Shown here piece by piece: positions 27,484 to 36,309 of a DNA stretch of 64,000 nucleotides. This DNA is from Marivita sp. (lineage in GTDB: Bacteria > Pseudomonadota > Alphaproteobacteria > Rhodobacterales > Rhodobacteraceae), in the NCBI RefSeq assembly GCF_020055635.1, contig NZ_JAIPUT010000012.1:1-64000 (forward strand), in the 5' to 3' direction. The translations under genes were made by a program, and so were the position numbers. Each line of letters opens with the position of its first letter. Within the stretch, counting starts at the first letter, position 1. Below the pieces are notes generated by a model. That model saw only the letters and a list, made by a program, of their open reading frames with translations, was not told where the DNA came from and searched no databases.

Positions 27484-29715
27484 ATGACAGGAATGATCAG
27501 CGAACGGCAGGCTTGGAACAGTCCAACGCCTGGAGACGATGAAAAGTTCGAACTCGCCAAGCTGGGTCGCGCAGTCCGTCGGCAGCTTCCACTGGTGGCT
27601 TTCTTTGCCTTTATCGGCGCGGCGCTCGCGGCGGCAATGGTCATCGGGTCGGTGCAGCGGTTTATCGCCATCGAATCCATCCTGCTGGATGAAGAACGCA
27701 GCAACCTGCTCGACCAGGTGTCGGCCCTGCCCAATTCGGCGCGCAACGACAGCGCAATCCAGAGCGAGATCGAAATCATCAAGTCCCGCGTGCTGGCCGA
27801 AAAGGTCGTCGACCGTCTGAACCTTGACGAGAACACCGCCTTCCTCAATCCGCCGACCGACATGACAAGGGTCGTGACGGGACGGATCATGGGGCTGGCC
27901 GATCCCATTCTCAACCTGATTTCCCCGCAACAGCCAACAGCGCCCGCCGAACCCGTGCCGCAGGAGACCGCGCCGCCTGACGCTGCCGAAGCAGCGGAAC
28001 CGGAGCCGGAGGCTGATGTCGCCGAGCGCGAGGCGGCCGAGCGCGCGCGGGATCGTGCCATCGCGATCGTGCGATCGAACCTCTTTGCCGGCCGCGCCGG
28101 GCGCAGCCTCGTGATCCAGATCGGGTACGAAGGCTATGACGCCGAACGCGCCGCCGCCATCGTTCGGGCCTTCGGGAACGAATACACCCAGTTTCAGCTG
28201 GAATCGACGACAGAGGACGCCCGCAACGCGGGCAGATGGATTCAGCAGCGCCTGGACGTGTTGGAGCAGCAAAGCCTCGATGCCGCCCGGACCGTGCAGG
28301 AGTTTCGCGCCGACAACAACCTGATCGAGGTGCGCGGCGATCTTCTGACCGATCAGCAGCAATCGGAAATGACCAGCAAGCTGATCGATGCGACGGCGGA
28401 GACCGCCCAGGCGAAGGCGCGGCTGGACAATTTCGAAAGCCTTCTGTCGGAAACCGACGGCGACGTGATCACCGTGTCGGCACTGGAAACCGGCACCCCG
28501 TCCGGCCAGATCCTGAATTCCTTGCGGTCGGAATACCTTGAATTGACGCGCCGTCAGGAAAGCGTCGAAAGCCTTTACGGTCCGGACCATTCCCGAGCCG
28601 TCGACCTGGCCGAGCGCGCGGCGGCGCTCGAGGATGCGATCGCCGAGGAACTCAACAGCGCCATTGCGGCGATCCGCGCGGATTACGCCATCGCCCAGAG
28701 CCGCGAAGAAACCCTGCGCTCGCAAATCGAGGCGCTGAGCAGCACCGCCAATGACGAGACAGCCGACCTGGGACGCCTGCGGCAGCTCGAGGCGATCTCC
28801 CAGACCTACGCTGCGGTCTATCGCGACTACCTCGAACGCTACGAACTGACGACGCAGCAACAGGGCTTCCCGATTGCCTCGGTCCGTATCCTGTCGCGCG
28901 CCGAAGTCCCGAGATCCGCCTCGTCGCCGCGCAAGAAACTCATGCTGGCAACCGGCCTGACGCTTGGCGCGCTGCTTGGCATCGCCATCGGCGCGATGCG
29001 GGAACTGCGCACGCAACCGCTGCGCACCGGTGAAGAGGTCCGCGAGACGCTTGGCCTGTCCTGCGCCGGTCTGGCACCGAAATACACACGCTCTTCGTCG
29101 CGGCGGTCGAAAGAAGTTCTGGACCGGACCCTGTTCCGGGTGCGCCAGGCCGTTCTGAACAACACGTCCAAGACCAGCGGCCGCGTCGTCGGTCTTGCCC
29201 CGGCGGCGGAATTCAGGGACGCGCTGAGCATGGTGCCCCGCCTGTGCACGGTCTTGTCCATGCAGGGAGAAACCGTGCTGGTCGTAGATGTCTCTGGCAA
29301 ATCGAAACGCCTGCGAAATGACGTGCGAAGGGTCTCCGGTGCCGAGTTCACGACCGGCCAGGAGATTGACCGCATGATGGCGACCGACGTGCAGGGGTCT
29401 GACGCGGCGGACGGCTCAACTGCGGCGCGTTACAAGACGATGGACGACGTGGCATCCGAATATGATTTCGTGCTCCTGCTGTTGCCCCCCCTGACGCGGA
29501 CCATCGCCGTCGACCCCTTGTCGGGGATGTTCGACGTGTCGGTAATGACGATCCCGTGGGGCAAGGTTTCGTCCGAATTGATAAGCGGCGCGCTGCGCGA
29601 TCACCAGGTGTTCGCGAGCCGCCTGGCAACAACGGTTCTGGAGGGCGCAAACCTGCGCAAGGCACGGCGCTACATGCGCTCCGGAGACTATGAGGAACGC
29701 ATCATCCATGCTTGA
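27484..29715 (+). CDS. exoP: ExoP/Wzz-type polysaccharide co-polymerase with degenerate kinase domain
   Basis: The 743-residue protein has a Wzz domain with membrane segments near residues 38-60 and 485-505, a long periplasmic coiled-coil stretch, and a C-terminal cytoplasmic domain aligned with BY-kinases. Expected ATP motifs are gone. Where a P-loop (G-E-G-K-S-T) should follow V-V-G-L-A-P there is A-A-E-F-R-D-A-L. Walker A' reads V-V-D-V-S-G-K-S-K, and Walker B is L-L-L-L-P-P without Asp. It likely controls chain length without autophosphorylation. Two Tyr remain near the C-terminus (Y-M-R-S-G-D-Y). Start 27484 versus 27493 is uncertain. The end overlaps exoF by 8 nt. Confidence 0.85.
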   Translation: MTGMISERQAWNSPTPGDDEKFELAKLGRAVRRQLPLVAFFAFIGAALAAAMVIGSVQRFIAIESILLDEERSNLLDQVSALPNSARNDSAIQSEIEIIKSRVLAEKVVDRLNLDENTAFLNPPTDMTRVVTGRIMGLADPILNLISPQQPTAPAEPVPQETAPPDAAEAAEPEPEADVAEREAAERARDRAIAIVRSNLFAGRAGRSLVIQIGYEGYDAERAAAIVRAFGNEYTQFQLESTTEDARNAGRWIQQRLDVLEQQSLDAARTVQEFRADNNLIEVRGDLLTDQQQSEMTSKLIDATAETAQAKARLDNFESLLSETDGDVITVSALETGTPSGQILNSLRSEYLELTRRQESVESLYGPDHSRAVDLAERAAALEDAIAEELNSAIAAIRADYAIAQSREETLRSQIEALSSTANDETADLGRLRQLEAISQTYAAVYRDYLERYELTTQQQGFPIASVRILSRAEVPRSASSPRKKLMLATGLTLGALLGIAIGAMRELRTQPLRTGEEVRETLGLSCAGLAPKYTRSSSRRSKEVLDRTLFRVRQAVLNNTSKTSGRVVGLAPAAEFRDALSMVPRLCTVLSMQGETVLVVDVSGKSKRLRNDVRRVSGAEFTTGQEIDRMMATDVQGSDAADGSTAARYKTMDDVASEYDFVLLLLPPLTRTIAVDPLSGMFDVSVMTIPWGKVSSELISGALRDHQVFASRLATTVLEGANLRKARRYMRSGDYEERIIHA

Positions 29716-31054
29716 GGCTTTTCCGGTGCAGGGTGTCCGAGCCCCTGCCCTCGCAATGTTCAAACCCGTCCTGATGCTGTGCAGGGCCGTCCTGCTGGTT
29801 GCGCTGACGCAGGCCGCGACGCCCGCGGTTGCGCAGGACGATCATGTCATCCAGTCGCAGGACGTGCTTCGGATCCGGGTCGGCCAGTTCGACCCGGTCA
29901 GCCAGGCTTATGTCAACTGGGACAGCGTCAGCGGGGAATACCGCGTCTCGCCCACGGGTCAGGTCACGGTTCCGATGATTGGTGCGGTGACTGCGGCGGG
30001 CACGAACCCGGCCGAGCTGTCGCAGGATCTGACGGACATGCTGAACCGCCGCCTGGGACTGGACGAAAGCGTCGATGTGATCGTCGACCTGGCATCGTTC
30101 AGAAACATCTTCGTCATCGGCGCCGTCAATGCGCCGGGGGCCTATCCCTATACGCCGGGGCTGTCGGTTCTGCAGGCGCTCAGCCTGGCAGGGGGCACCG
30201 AACGCATGGCCGGCACGTTGTTGCAGTCGCAACGCAGCGCGATCAGCACCCAGGGCCAATACCGGTTGTTGCAGATGAACCTGCTTGCAAATCTCGCGAC
30301 CGAGGCACGGTTGACCGCAGAACTGAACGAAGCGGACATCGAGACCCCGCCCCGCCTCGAGGAAGCGCCGCTGGGCGAGGAACTGATGCAGCGGGAACGC
30401 GAAATCAAGGAGGCGCGGGACACCGCCTTCCGGTCCAGCCTGGATCAGATCGAAGGCCTCGAGACGCTTTTGCAGGAACAGATCGCCCGCCAGAACGAAC
30501 AGCTTGAGCTGCGCGAACGTCAGTTGACGCTTGTGCGCGAAGAATTGTCCACGGCCTCGGACCTTGTGGAGCGCGGGCTCTCCACCGCCAGCCGCGCAAG
30601 CTCGCTCGAACGGCTTGTGGCCGATCAGGAAGTGAGGATGCTGGAACTGGAAACCTCGACGCTTCAGGCGCAACAGCGGCTGAACGAAGCGCGGCGCGAT
30701 CGTCTGAACCTGACAAATGACCGTCGACGCAACCTTGTGTCACAACTCCGGGGCACCCGCGTTACGATCGAGGAAACGCGCCTGAAGCTCGACACCCAGG
30801 CGGCTCTCTTTGCAGAGGCGATGCGGATGGGTGATGGCTATGTGATGCCCGACAGCAAGGGCCAACCCACCATCCAGATCACCCGGCGCGGGCCCGAAGG
30901 TCCCGAGGTGTTCACCGCGACCCGCGCGACGACCGTGCGACCCGACGATGTGATCGAGGTCAGCCTGCCTGACGTGGACAGTGTTCGGGTCTTCCCACTC
31001 GACACGCCGAATGACGCAGCTGAACCGCCTGGTCCGCTGACCTTGAACCAGTAG
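29708..31054 (+). CDS. exoF: Polysaccharide export protein, ExoF-like
   Basis: The precursor has a signal sequence beginning at the internal MFKPVLMLC (29756) with cleavage after A-V-A-Q, then a Poly_export (SLBB/Wza-like) domain with D-V-L-R-I-R-V-G-Q-F-D-P and Y-R-V-S-P-T-G-Q-V-T-V-P. An SLBB-like loop (GAVNAPGAYPYTPGLSV) follows. A long coiled coil fills residues about 200-370, as in ExoF, which lacks the lipid anchor of Wza. It is thought to form part of the outer-membrane export path with ExoP. The overlap with exoP supports coupling. The ATG at 29708 or 29756 may be the true start. Confidence 0.85.
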   Translation: MLEAFPVQGVRAPALAMFKPVLMLCRAVLLVALTQAATPAVAQDDHVIQSQDVLRIRVGQFDPVSQAYVNWDSVSGEYRVSPTGQVTVPMIGAVTAAGTNPAELSQDLTDMLNRRLGLDESVDVIVDLASFRNIFVIGAVNAPGAYPYTPGLSVLQALSLAGGTERMAGTLLQSQRSAISTQGQYRLLQMNLLANLATEARLTAELNEADIETPPRLEEAPLGEELMQREREIKEARDTAFRSSLDQIEGLETLLQEQIARQNEQLELRERQLTLVREELSTASDLVERGLSTASRASSLERLVADQEVRMLELETSTLQAQQRLNEARRDRLNLTNDRRRNLVSQLRGTRVTIEETRLKLDTQAALFAEAMRMGDGYVMPDSKGQPTIQITRRGPEGPEVFTATRATTVRPDDVIEVSLPDVDSVRVFPLDTPNDAAEPPGPLTLNQ

Positions 31055-31392
31055 AATTAAGTCTGTGTTCCGCGCAGCCTGACACGCGGCGCGCCCAGGG
31101 TCAGGAAGGCCCGGTGCCTCGATGAAAGCCCATAAGCGGGCGCCCTGGATAGGACCGGGCACCGACCCGCGCGGTCTGCCCCGGAGCCGTCGACCACAGT
31201 GTCACTAAGCTGTGCAAGGCGTCTGAATCCTGGCATGCGTGCGGGCGTGTTTTCTGGCCCGCACTCTCCGGCCACCAGATCGTGACGCGGCCGATCGCCT
31301 GTTTTGGTCCCACCTCGATGGATTAGCAACACCGGTCTTGCGTCTTCGCTCTGACAGTGCAGGTCTGGCCGCACCTATTGCGGGCAACGGGC
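31055..31392. other. Gap between convergent exoF and the ABC transporter gene
   Basis: These 338 bases lie between two gene ends. Short reading frames on both strands lack ribosome sites and domain-like composition. No strong U-tailed hairpin was found. I see nothing functional that I can support. Confidence 0.45.
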
Positions 31393-33198
31393 CTAGCCGG
31401 TCGCCTCGTGCAGCGCGCGGAAGGATCGGTTCTTCGCAACCAGCCCGTCATAGCCGTCCGCCGCGGCCAGTGTGCCGTGTTCCAGCAGAAAGATCTTGTC
31501 ACAGTTGCGCACCGTGCTCAGGCGATGGGCGATCATGATGATCGTCTTTTCTCCGCTCAGCCGGGCGATGGCGTTCATCACCGACCGTTCGGTCAGATTG
31601 TCCAGAGCGCTGGTCGCCTCGTCGAAAATCAGTACGTCCGGATTGGAATAAAGCGCACGCGCAATGCCGATCCGTTGGCGCTGGCCGCCCGACAGGCGTG
31701 TTCCTCTCTCGCCCACCATCGTGTCATAGCCCTGCGGCAGCTGTTCGGTCACGAACTCATGCAGCTCGGCGATGCGCGCCGCGGTCTTGACGGCCTCCAT
31801 GTCGATCTCGTCTCCGATCTTGCCGAAGGCGATATTGGCCGCGACGCTGTCATCGGTCAGAAAGATGTCCTGCGGGACATATCCGACCGATTTCTGCCAG
31901 GCGCGCACATTGTCGTCGTCGATCACCTGCCCGTCGACCTTCATCGCGCCGCCCTGCGGCGACAACAGGCCAAGGATGATGTCGACCATCGTCGTCTTGC
32001 CGGCCCCGGTCGAACCGACGATGCCGACGGTCGTGTTGGCGTCGATGGTCAAGGACAGATCGCGCAATGCGGGTCTTTCGGCGCTGGGAAACGCGAATTC
32101 GACATTTTCAAGCTCCAGCTTGCGGTTCAGGAGGATCGGCGCGAGATCGCCACCGCGGGTCGTGTCGAATCCCGTCGATTGCATCAGTTCGGCATGCATC
32201 TGGTCCAAAGCGGCTTCGCCGAAGCGAATGGTCGACAGGGCGCCGAACAATTGCTGGATCGTCGGAAACATCCGCGCCGCGGCAAAGGCATAGACGCCGA
32301 GCAGCGGGATGATGCCGGACACGTCCCCGTCGCGCGTCGCCAGCAGCCAGAGCACGAACAGGATCATGCCGCCGAAAGCGATGACCTCCAGCAGGTTGCG
32401 CGGCATTTCACTGATCACCGACAGCGAGGCCTGGTTGCGCGCCAGGCGGCTTGCAGGTTCCTTGAAACGCTCGATGTAATTGTGTTCAAGGTTCAGCAGC
32501 TTGACGTTCTTGATCCCGCCCATCGCCTCTTGCATGACCTGGAAACGGGCCCGGTTCGAGGCGACGCGCTCTTCGCCCATCCGGGTCAGGCGCGTGCGCA
32601 CGAAAAGATAGATCAGCCCGTAGCTGCCGCCGAACAGCACGGCAGCCGCGAGGGCGGCCCGAGGCTCGATCACGAAGAGGAAGATCACCAGGAAGACGAT
32701 GACGATCGCATTGGCGATCAGCCGCAGCGAGGCCGCGATGGGTCCGTTCACCACCTGCGCCACCTCGGACAGGATCGATTTGCCAAGGTCCGAGGTGTGC
32801 CGCGTCAGGAACCAGACATAGGGCTGGCTCAGGTAATGCTCCATCAGGCGCATCGCGAGGCTGAGCACCCGCATCCGCACGAAATAGGTCAGCAAATAGA
32901 AGGTCCCGGCGCGAAAAAGGGTCGTTCCCAGCACGAAGAGAAACATCGCGCCCGCCAGCAGGATCAGGAACCCCTGAACGGTTTCGGCGCCGGAAAACTG
33001 GTACAGCGAGTTGAGAAACGAGTTCGTCTCGACCGCCTCCGGGTTCGACACGACCGCGAGGAACGGAAGGATCGACGCGACACCCAGCACGTCGACGATC
33101 CCCATCACGAAGGTGAGGGCGATCAGCCAGTAGAATTGCTTGCGCTCGCGCGGATCAAGCAATTCGAAGATTTTTCTGAAAGTCTTGCGCAAGGACAT
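31393..33198 (-). CDS. ABC transporter, fused permease and ATPase (PglK/MsbA-like)
   Basis: The 601-residue half-transporter has six N-terminal membrane helices (about residues 20-300) and an ATPase domain with Walker A G-S-T-G-A-G-K-T-T, signature L-S-G-G-Q-R-Q-R and Walker B V-L-I-F-D-E-A-T-S-A-L-D. The N-terminus, L-D-P-R-E-R-K-Q-F-Y, resembles the PglK group that flips lipid-linked oligosaccharides. Since no Wzx-type flippase was found here, it is a candidate flippase for the polysaccharide repeat unit. Start 33198 (MSLRKTFRKIF) is chosen on family resemblance; ATGs at 33240 and 33279 are alternatives. Confidence 0.88.
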   Translation of the reverse strand: MSLRKTFRKIFELLDPRERKQFYWLIALTFVMGIVDVLGVASILPFLAVVSNPEAVETNSFLNSLYQFSGAETVQGFLILLAGAMFLFVLGTTLFRAGTFYLLTYFVRMRVLSLAMRLMEHYLSQPYVWFLTRHTSDLGKSILSEVAQVVNGPIAASLRLIANAIVIVFLVIFLFVIEPRAALAAAVLFGGSYGLIYLFVRTRLTRMGEERVASNRARFQVMQEAMGGIKNVKLLNLEHNYIERFKEPASRLARNQASLSVISEMPRNLLEVIAFGGMILFVLWLLATRDGDVSGIIPLLGVYAFAAARMFPTIQQLFGALSTIRFGEAALDQMHAELMQSTGFDTTRGGDLAPILLNRKLELENVEFAFPSAERPALRDLSLTIDANTTVGIVGSTGAGKTTMVDIILGLLSPQGGAMKVDGQVIDDDNVRAWQKSVGYVPQDIFLTDDSVAANIAFGKIGDEIDMEAVKTAARIAELHEFVTEQLPQGYDTMVGERGTRLSGGQRQRIGIARALYSNPDVLIFDEATSALDNLTERSVMNAIARLSGEKTIIMIAHRLSTVRNCDKIFLLEHGTLAAADGYDGLVAKNRSFRALHEATG

Positions 33199-33329
33199 TC
33201 GCGATTTTCTGTTGTGAGTTCCTGCGACCCAACCCGACATGGCGGCGATGGTTCCGAGCCGTTGGAAAAACATGAACAAATGCAGGGTTCGCGCGTTGCC
33301 GGTCAGACGTGACCTTCAGGACAGACCCC

Positions 33330-34226
33330 GTGGACCGCCCGCTTCATATCGACATCGGCATCTGCACGTTCCGGCGCGACAGCGTGGCCGACACCATCAG
33401 AAGCGTCGATGCCCAGCACTTGCCACCCGATGTCACGCTGCGCATTCTGGTGGCAGACAACGATCACGCGCCGTCGGCACGGGACAGGATCCTGGCCTGC
33501 GCCGGACACGCGCGGTGGCCTGTCGAATATATCCACGCGCCCGCCGGCAACATCTCGATCGCGCGCAACGCCTGTCTCGACCATGCCGATGCCGATTGGC
33601 TTGGCTTTATCGACGATGACGAAGTGGCCCGCCCCGACTGGATTGCACAGGCGCTGCACACCGCCGCCATGGAAGACGCGCAGGTCGTCTTCGGGCCGGC
33701 GCTTGCGCGCTATCCCGAACAGACGCCGCGCTGGATCCGCGACAATGATTTTCACAGCAATCGCGCAAAGCTGCGCCACGGCAAGGTCGAGACCGGGCAT
33801 ACCAGCAACGTGCTGATGCGGTTCAACGGGACTCTGGCGCGAAACCAGCGCTTCGATCTCGATCTTGGCCAGAGCGGCGGCGAGGATACCGATTTCTTCT
33901 TTCGCCTGTCAGAATCCGGGATGACGCTGGCAATATCGGAGAAGGCAATCGTCGAAGAGGTCGTCGAACCCAAACGCCTGCGCCTGCCCTGGCTGATCGA
34001 ACGGCGTTTCGCGGAAGGCGCGCATTACGGCGCGTCGGCACCGGGAAGCCGGGCCATGCGGCTTGGCGCGAGCCTTGCCAAGGTCGGTTACTGCGGGGTG
34101 CGGACCGTGGGGTCGCCCGCCGACCGGACAGCGGCGGCCTTCTGGTTCCTGCGGGCCGTCTTTCACTGCGGGGTCTCTGCGGGCAGCCTTGGGCGCACAC
34201 GCCGCGCAGCCTATGGCAAGGACTGA
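33330..34226 (+). CDS. exoM: Glycosyltransferase family 2, ExoM-like
   Basis: The protein of about 298 residues has I-D-I-G-I-C-T-F-R-R-D near the start, then N-I-S-I-A-R-N-A-C-L-D and F-I-D-D-D-E, a combination I associate with ExoM, which adds a glucose to the succinoglycan intermediate. The GTG at 33330 is preferred because AGGA lies 8 nt upstream; GTG 33309 is the alternative in the same frame. It is divergent from the ABC transporter and ends 1 bp from the convergent ExoO-like gene. Confidence 0.82.
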   Translation: MDRPLHIDIGICTFRRDSVADTIRSVDAQHLPPDVTLRILVADNDHAPSARDRILACAGHARWPVEYIHAPAGNISIARNACLDHADADWLGFIDDDEVARPDWIAQALHTAAMEDAQVVFGPALARYPEQTPRWIRDNDFHSNRAKLRHGKVETGHTSNVLMRFNGTLARNQRFDLDLGQSGGEDTDFFFRLSESGMTLAISEKAIVEEVVEPKRLRLPWLIERRFAEGAHYGASAPGSRAMRLGASLAKVGYCGVRTVGSPADRTAAAFWFLRAVFHCGVSAGSLGRTRRAAYGKD

Positions 34227-34227
34227 T

Positions 34228-35163
34228 TCACAAGCGCTTTCGCAAGGCTTCGACAAGCTGTCTTCCAACCCGTGACATGGCCTGCGGCCGGTGCAGAACC
34301 GCACGCGCGGCATTGCACATGTTCCCGGCCTTCAAGGCCCGCATGACGGTCTCGGCGGCCAGCAGATCCTGTGTGTCGCCCTGCCTGCGCCGCAACAGGT
34401 CGCCCAAGGATCCTGCACTGTCCGCGCGATCGGCAAGCCTGGCATCGGCATCGGCAAGTGCCGCCAGGTGCGACAGGTCCGCCCGGTGCGAGATCGACCC
34501 GCTGCGCCGCGTGTAGCGATACAGCGGCTCCGGCGAAAACCAGACCCGCGCCCCGGCAAGGAAACACGCCATGATGACGTGGAAATCTTCGCCGTTGCGC
34601 AGCGTCGGATCGTAGCGGATCCCATGCGTTTCGAGAAAGGACCGGCGAAACACCGGTTTGAGATAGCCGTAGGTATGCGACCCGACAGAGGACAGGTTAC
34701 GCTCGACAAACGCCTCGACGCTCAGCGCCTCTGGTGCGCGGGGCGTCGGGATGAACCGATCCCCCAGCGCGACGCCCCCCTCGTCCACCTCCTGAAGGTT
34801 TCCCAGAACCACGTCCGCGCCCTCTGCATCGGCCAGTGCGATGAGGCGGGACGACCGTTCCGGCGCGAACGCGTCATCCGCGTCCAGAACCGCAACCCAG
34901 TCGCCGCGCGCATGGTCAAGCGCCGCGTTGCGCGCCACCGCGGGCCCGCCATTGGTGGCGTTTCGAAAGGTCCGAACCCGCGGGTCCCGGCTTTCCAGTC
35001 GCCGGGCAACCTCGTGGGTGGCGTCGGGCGACCGGTCGTCGACCACCAGCACCTCCACATCGACGCCCACTTGCGACACGGCGCTGTTCACCGACGCGCC
35101 CAGAGTGAACTCTGCGCAATAGGCCGCAATGATGACGGACAGGTCGGGCTGCCCCGAGGTCAT
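34228..35163 (-). CDS. exoO: Glycosyltransferase family 2, ExoO-like
   Basis: The 311-residue protein shows L-S-V-I-I-A-A-Y-C-A-E, V-V-D-D-R-S-P-D-A-T, N-G-G-P-A-V-A-R-N and V-L-D-A-D-D-A. Later come G-Y-L-K-P-V-F-R-R-S-F-L and L-R-N-G-E-D-F-H, both resembling ExoO of rhizobia. It should add a glucose late in repeat-unit assembly. It lies 64 bp downstream of another minus-strand glycosyltransferase and in the same direction as the nucleotidyltransferase of the lasso cluster, so the three may form one transcript. Confidence 0.82.
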   Translation of the reverse strand: MTSGQPDLSVIIAAYCAEFTLGASVNSAVSQVGVDVEVLVVDDRSPDATHEVARRLESRDPRVRTFRNATNGGPAVARNAALDHARGDWVAVLDADDAFAPERSSRLIALADAEGADVVLGNLQEVDEGGVALGDRFIPTPRAPEALSVEAFVERNLSSVGSHTYGYLKPVFRRSFLETHGIRYDPTLRNGEDFHVIMACFLAGARVWFSPEPLYRYTRRSGSISHRADLSHLAALADADARLADRADSAGSLGDLLRRRQGDTQDLLAAETVMRALKAGNMCNAARAVLHRPQAMSRVGRQLVEALRKRL

Positions 35164-35227
35164 GACAGTCGCCGATTTTCAGGCAAGCGCGCCCGCACCG
35201 CACCGGTGTGTCGCCGCGAGTCCGGCA

Positions 35228-36247
35228 TCAGGCAGAGGCCCCCATATCGGTCCAGTGTGACAGCAGGCGCTTGAGTTCGAGCGTTCGGACGAAATTTCGT
35301 TTCGGGCACCAGTCAAGCTGCACCTTCAGGCTTTTCCGGAACCGTGACGCGACGTGGTCGAAGGCCTCGCGGGGTTCCCGGTGTCGCGCGATCTTCATGA
35401 TGCGCGCGGCTCCGTCGAAGGCCCGGCGCAAGGTGGCGCGGTCCAGCAGGTGCTGGCCCTGGTAAAGGTCGACCACGGCGGCGGCATCATGGGTCTCGGG
35501 GGCGTCCTCGAGATAGGCAAGCTGCATCCGGGTCGGCACGCTCAGGCTGAGCCTGCGTCCCTCCGGCCCACGTTTCTTCATGATGGAGGCACCATGGATG
35601 CGGTAATCGACGAGCAGATCGGGAAGGTTGTCGATCCGTCCTCCGGCCATGATCAGGCGCGCCCAGAGGTCGCTGTCCTGCGCGGTCCAGTATCGCCGGT
35701 CATATCCGCCTATTCCGGTGAGGGCATCGGCGCGGATCATCGCGCCCGGATGCAGCAACGAGCTTTGAAACAGCGATACGAAGGCAATCTTGTCGGACCC
35801 CGTCACCGGCACCCGCTGGCCGATCACCTTCCCCGTCTCGTCAATCTTGCGGAAACCGCAGGACAGGGCGGCCAGCTTTGCATCCGACCGCATGCGATCA
35901 TGCTGCACCTGCAGGCGGTCGGGGTGATAAAGGTCATCCGCGTCCGCGCGGGCAATCAGATTTCCCCGGCAATATTGCAATCCCGTGTTCAGGGCATGCG
36001 CAAGCCCGTCCGCCTGGGCATCGTCAAGGCGCAACACCGTCAATCGCGGATCCTGCTTCGCCCAGTCGCGCAGGATTTGCGGCGTGCTGTCCGAGCTGGC
36101 ATCATCCACCACCACGAATTCGACCGCCGAAGCGGTCTGTGCCCGCAGGCTGTCGATGGTGGCCTGCAGAAAGGGCGCGCCATCCCTGACAGACATCAGG
36201 ACGCTGATTTCCGGCTTGTCCGGAGCGCGGGATGGACGGTTCGGCAT
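35228..36247 (-). CDS. Glycosyltransferase family 2
   Basis: The 339-residue protein has I-S-V-L-M-S-V-R-D-G-A near the N-terminus, V-V-D-D-A-S-S-D-S-T and A-R-A-D-A-D-D, the GT-A nucleotide and metal sites. The G-G-Y-D-R-R-Y-W-T-A-Q-D-S-D-L-W segment carries the catalytic-base region. Donor and acceptor are unknown. It lies between the lasso-type nucleotidyltransferase (62 bp upstream) and the ExoO-like gene. It could therefore work on the polysaccharide or, less likely, on the modified peptide. Confidence 0.88.
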   Translation of the reverse strand: MPNRPSRAPDKPEISVLMSVRDGAPFLQATIDSLRAQTASAVEFVVVDDASSDSTPQILRDWAKQDPRLTVLRLDDAQADGLAHALNTGLQYCRGNLIARADADDLYHPDRLQVQHDRMRSDAKLAALSCGFRKIDETGKVIGQRVPVTGSDKIAFVSLFQSSLLHPGAMIRADALTGIGGYDRRYWTAQDSDLWARLIMAGGRIDNLPDLLVDYRIHGASIMKKRGPEGRRLSLSVPTRMQLAYLEDAPETHDAAAVVDLYQGQHLLDRATLRRAFDGAARIMKIARHREPREAFDHVASRFRKSLKVQLDWCPKRNFVRTLELKRLLSHWTDMGASA

Positions 36248-36309
36248 GTGGACGTGACCTCGGTCGCAAGAAAATTACCCCTCTCGTGACTGGAACGTTG
36301 CACCGGCTG

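Noticed and set aside
31055-31392. Possible extra precursor or small gene between exoF and the ABC gene
   Set aside because: No leader-like Y-x-x-P-x-L motif or ribosome site; the frames are short and shared with antisense.
31357-33312. Open frame of 651 codons on the plus strand
   Set aside because: It mirrors the ABC transporter on the minus strand, which has intact Walker and signature motifs; the plus-strand frame has none.
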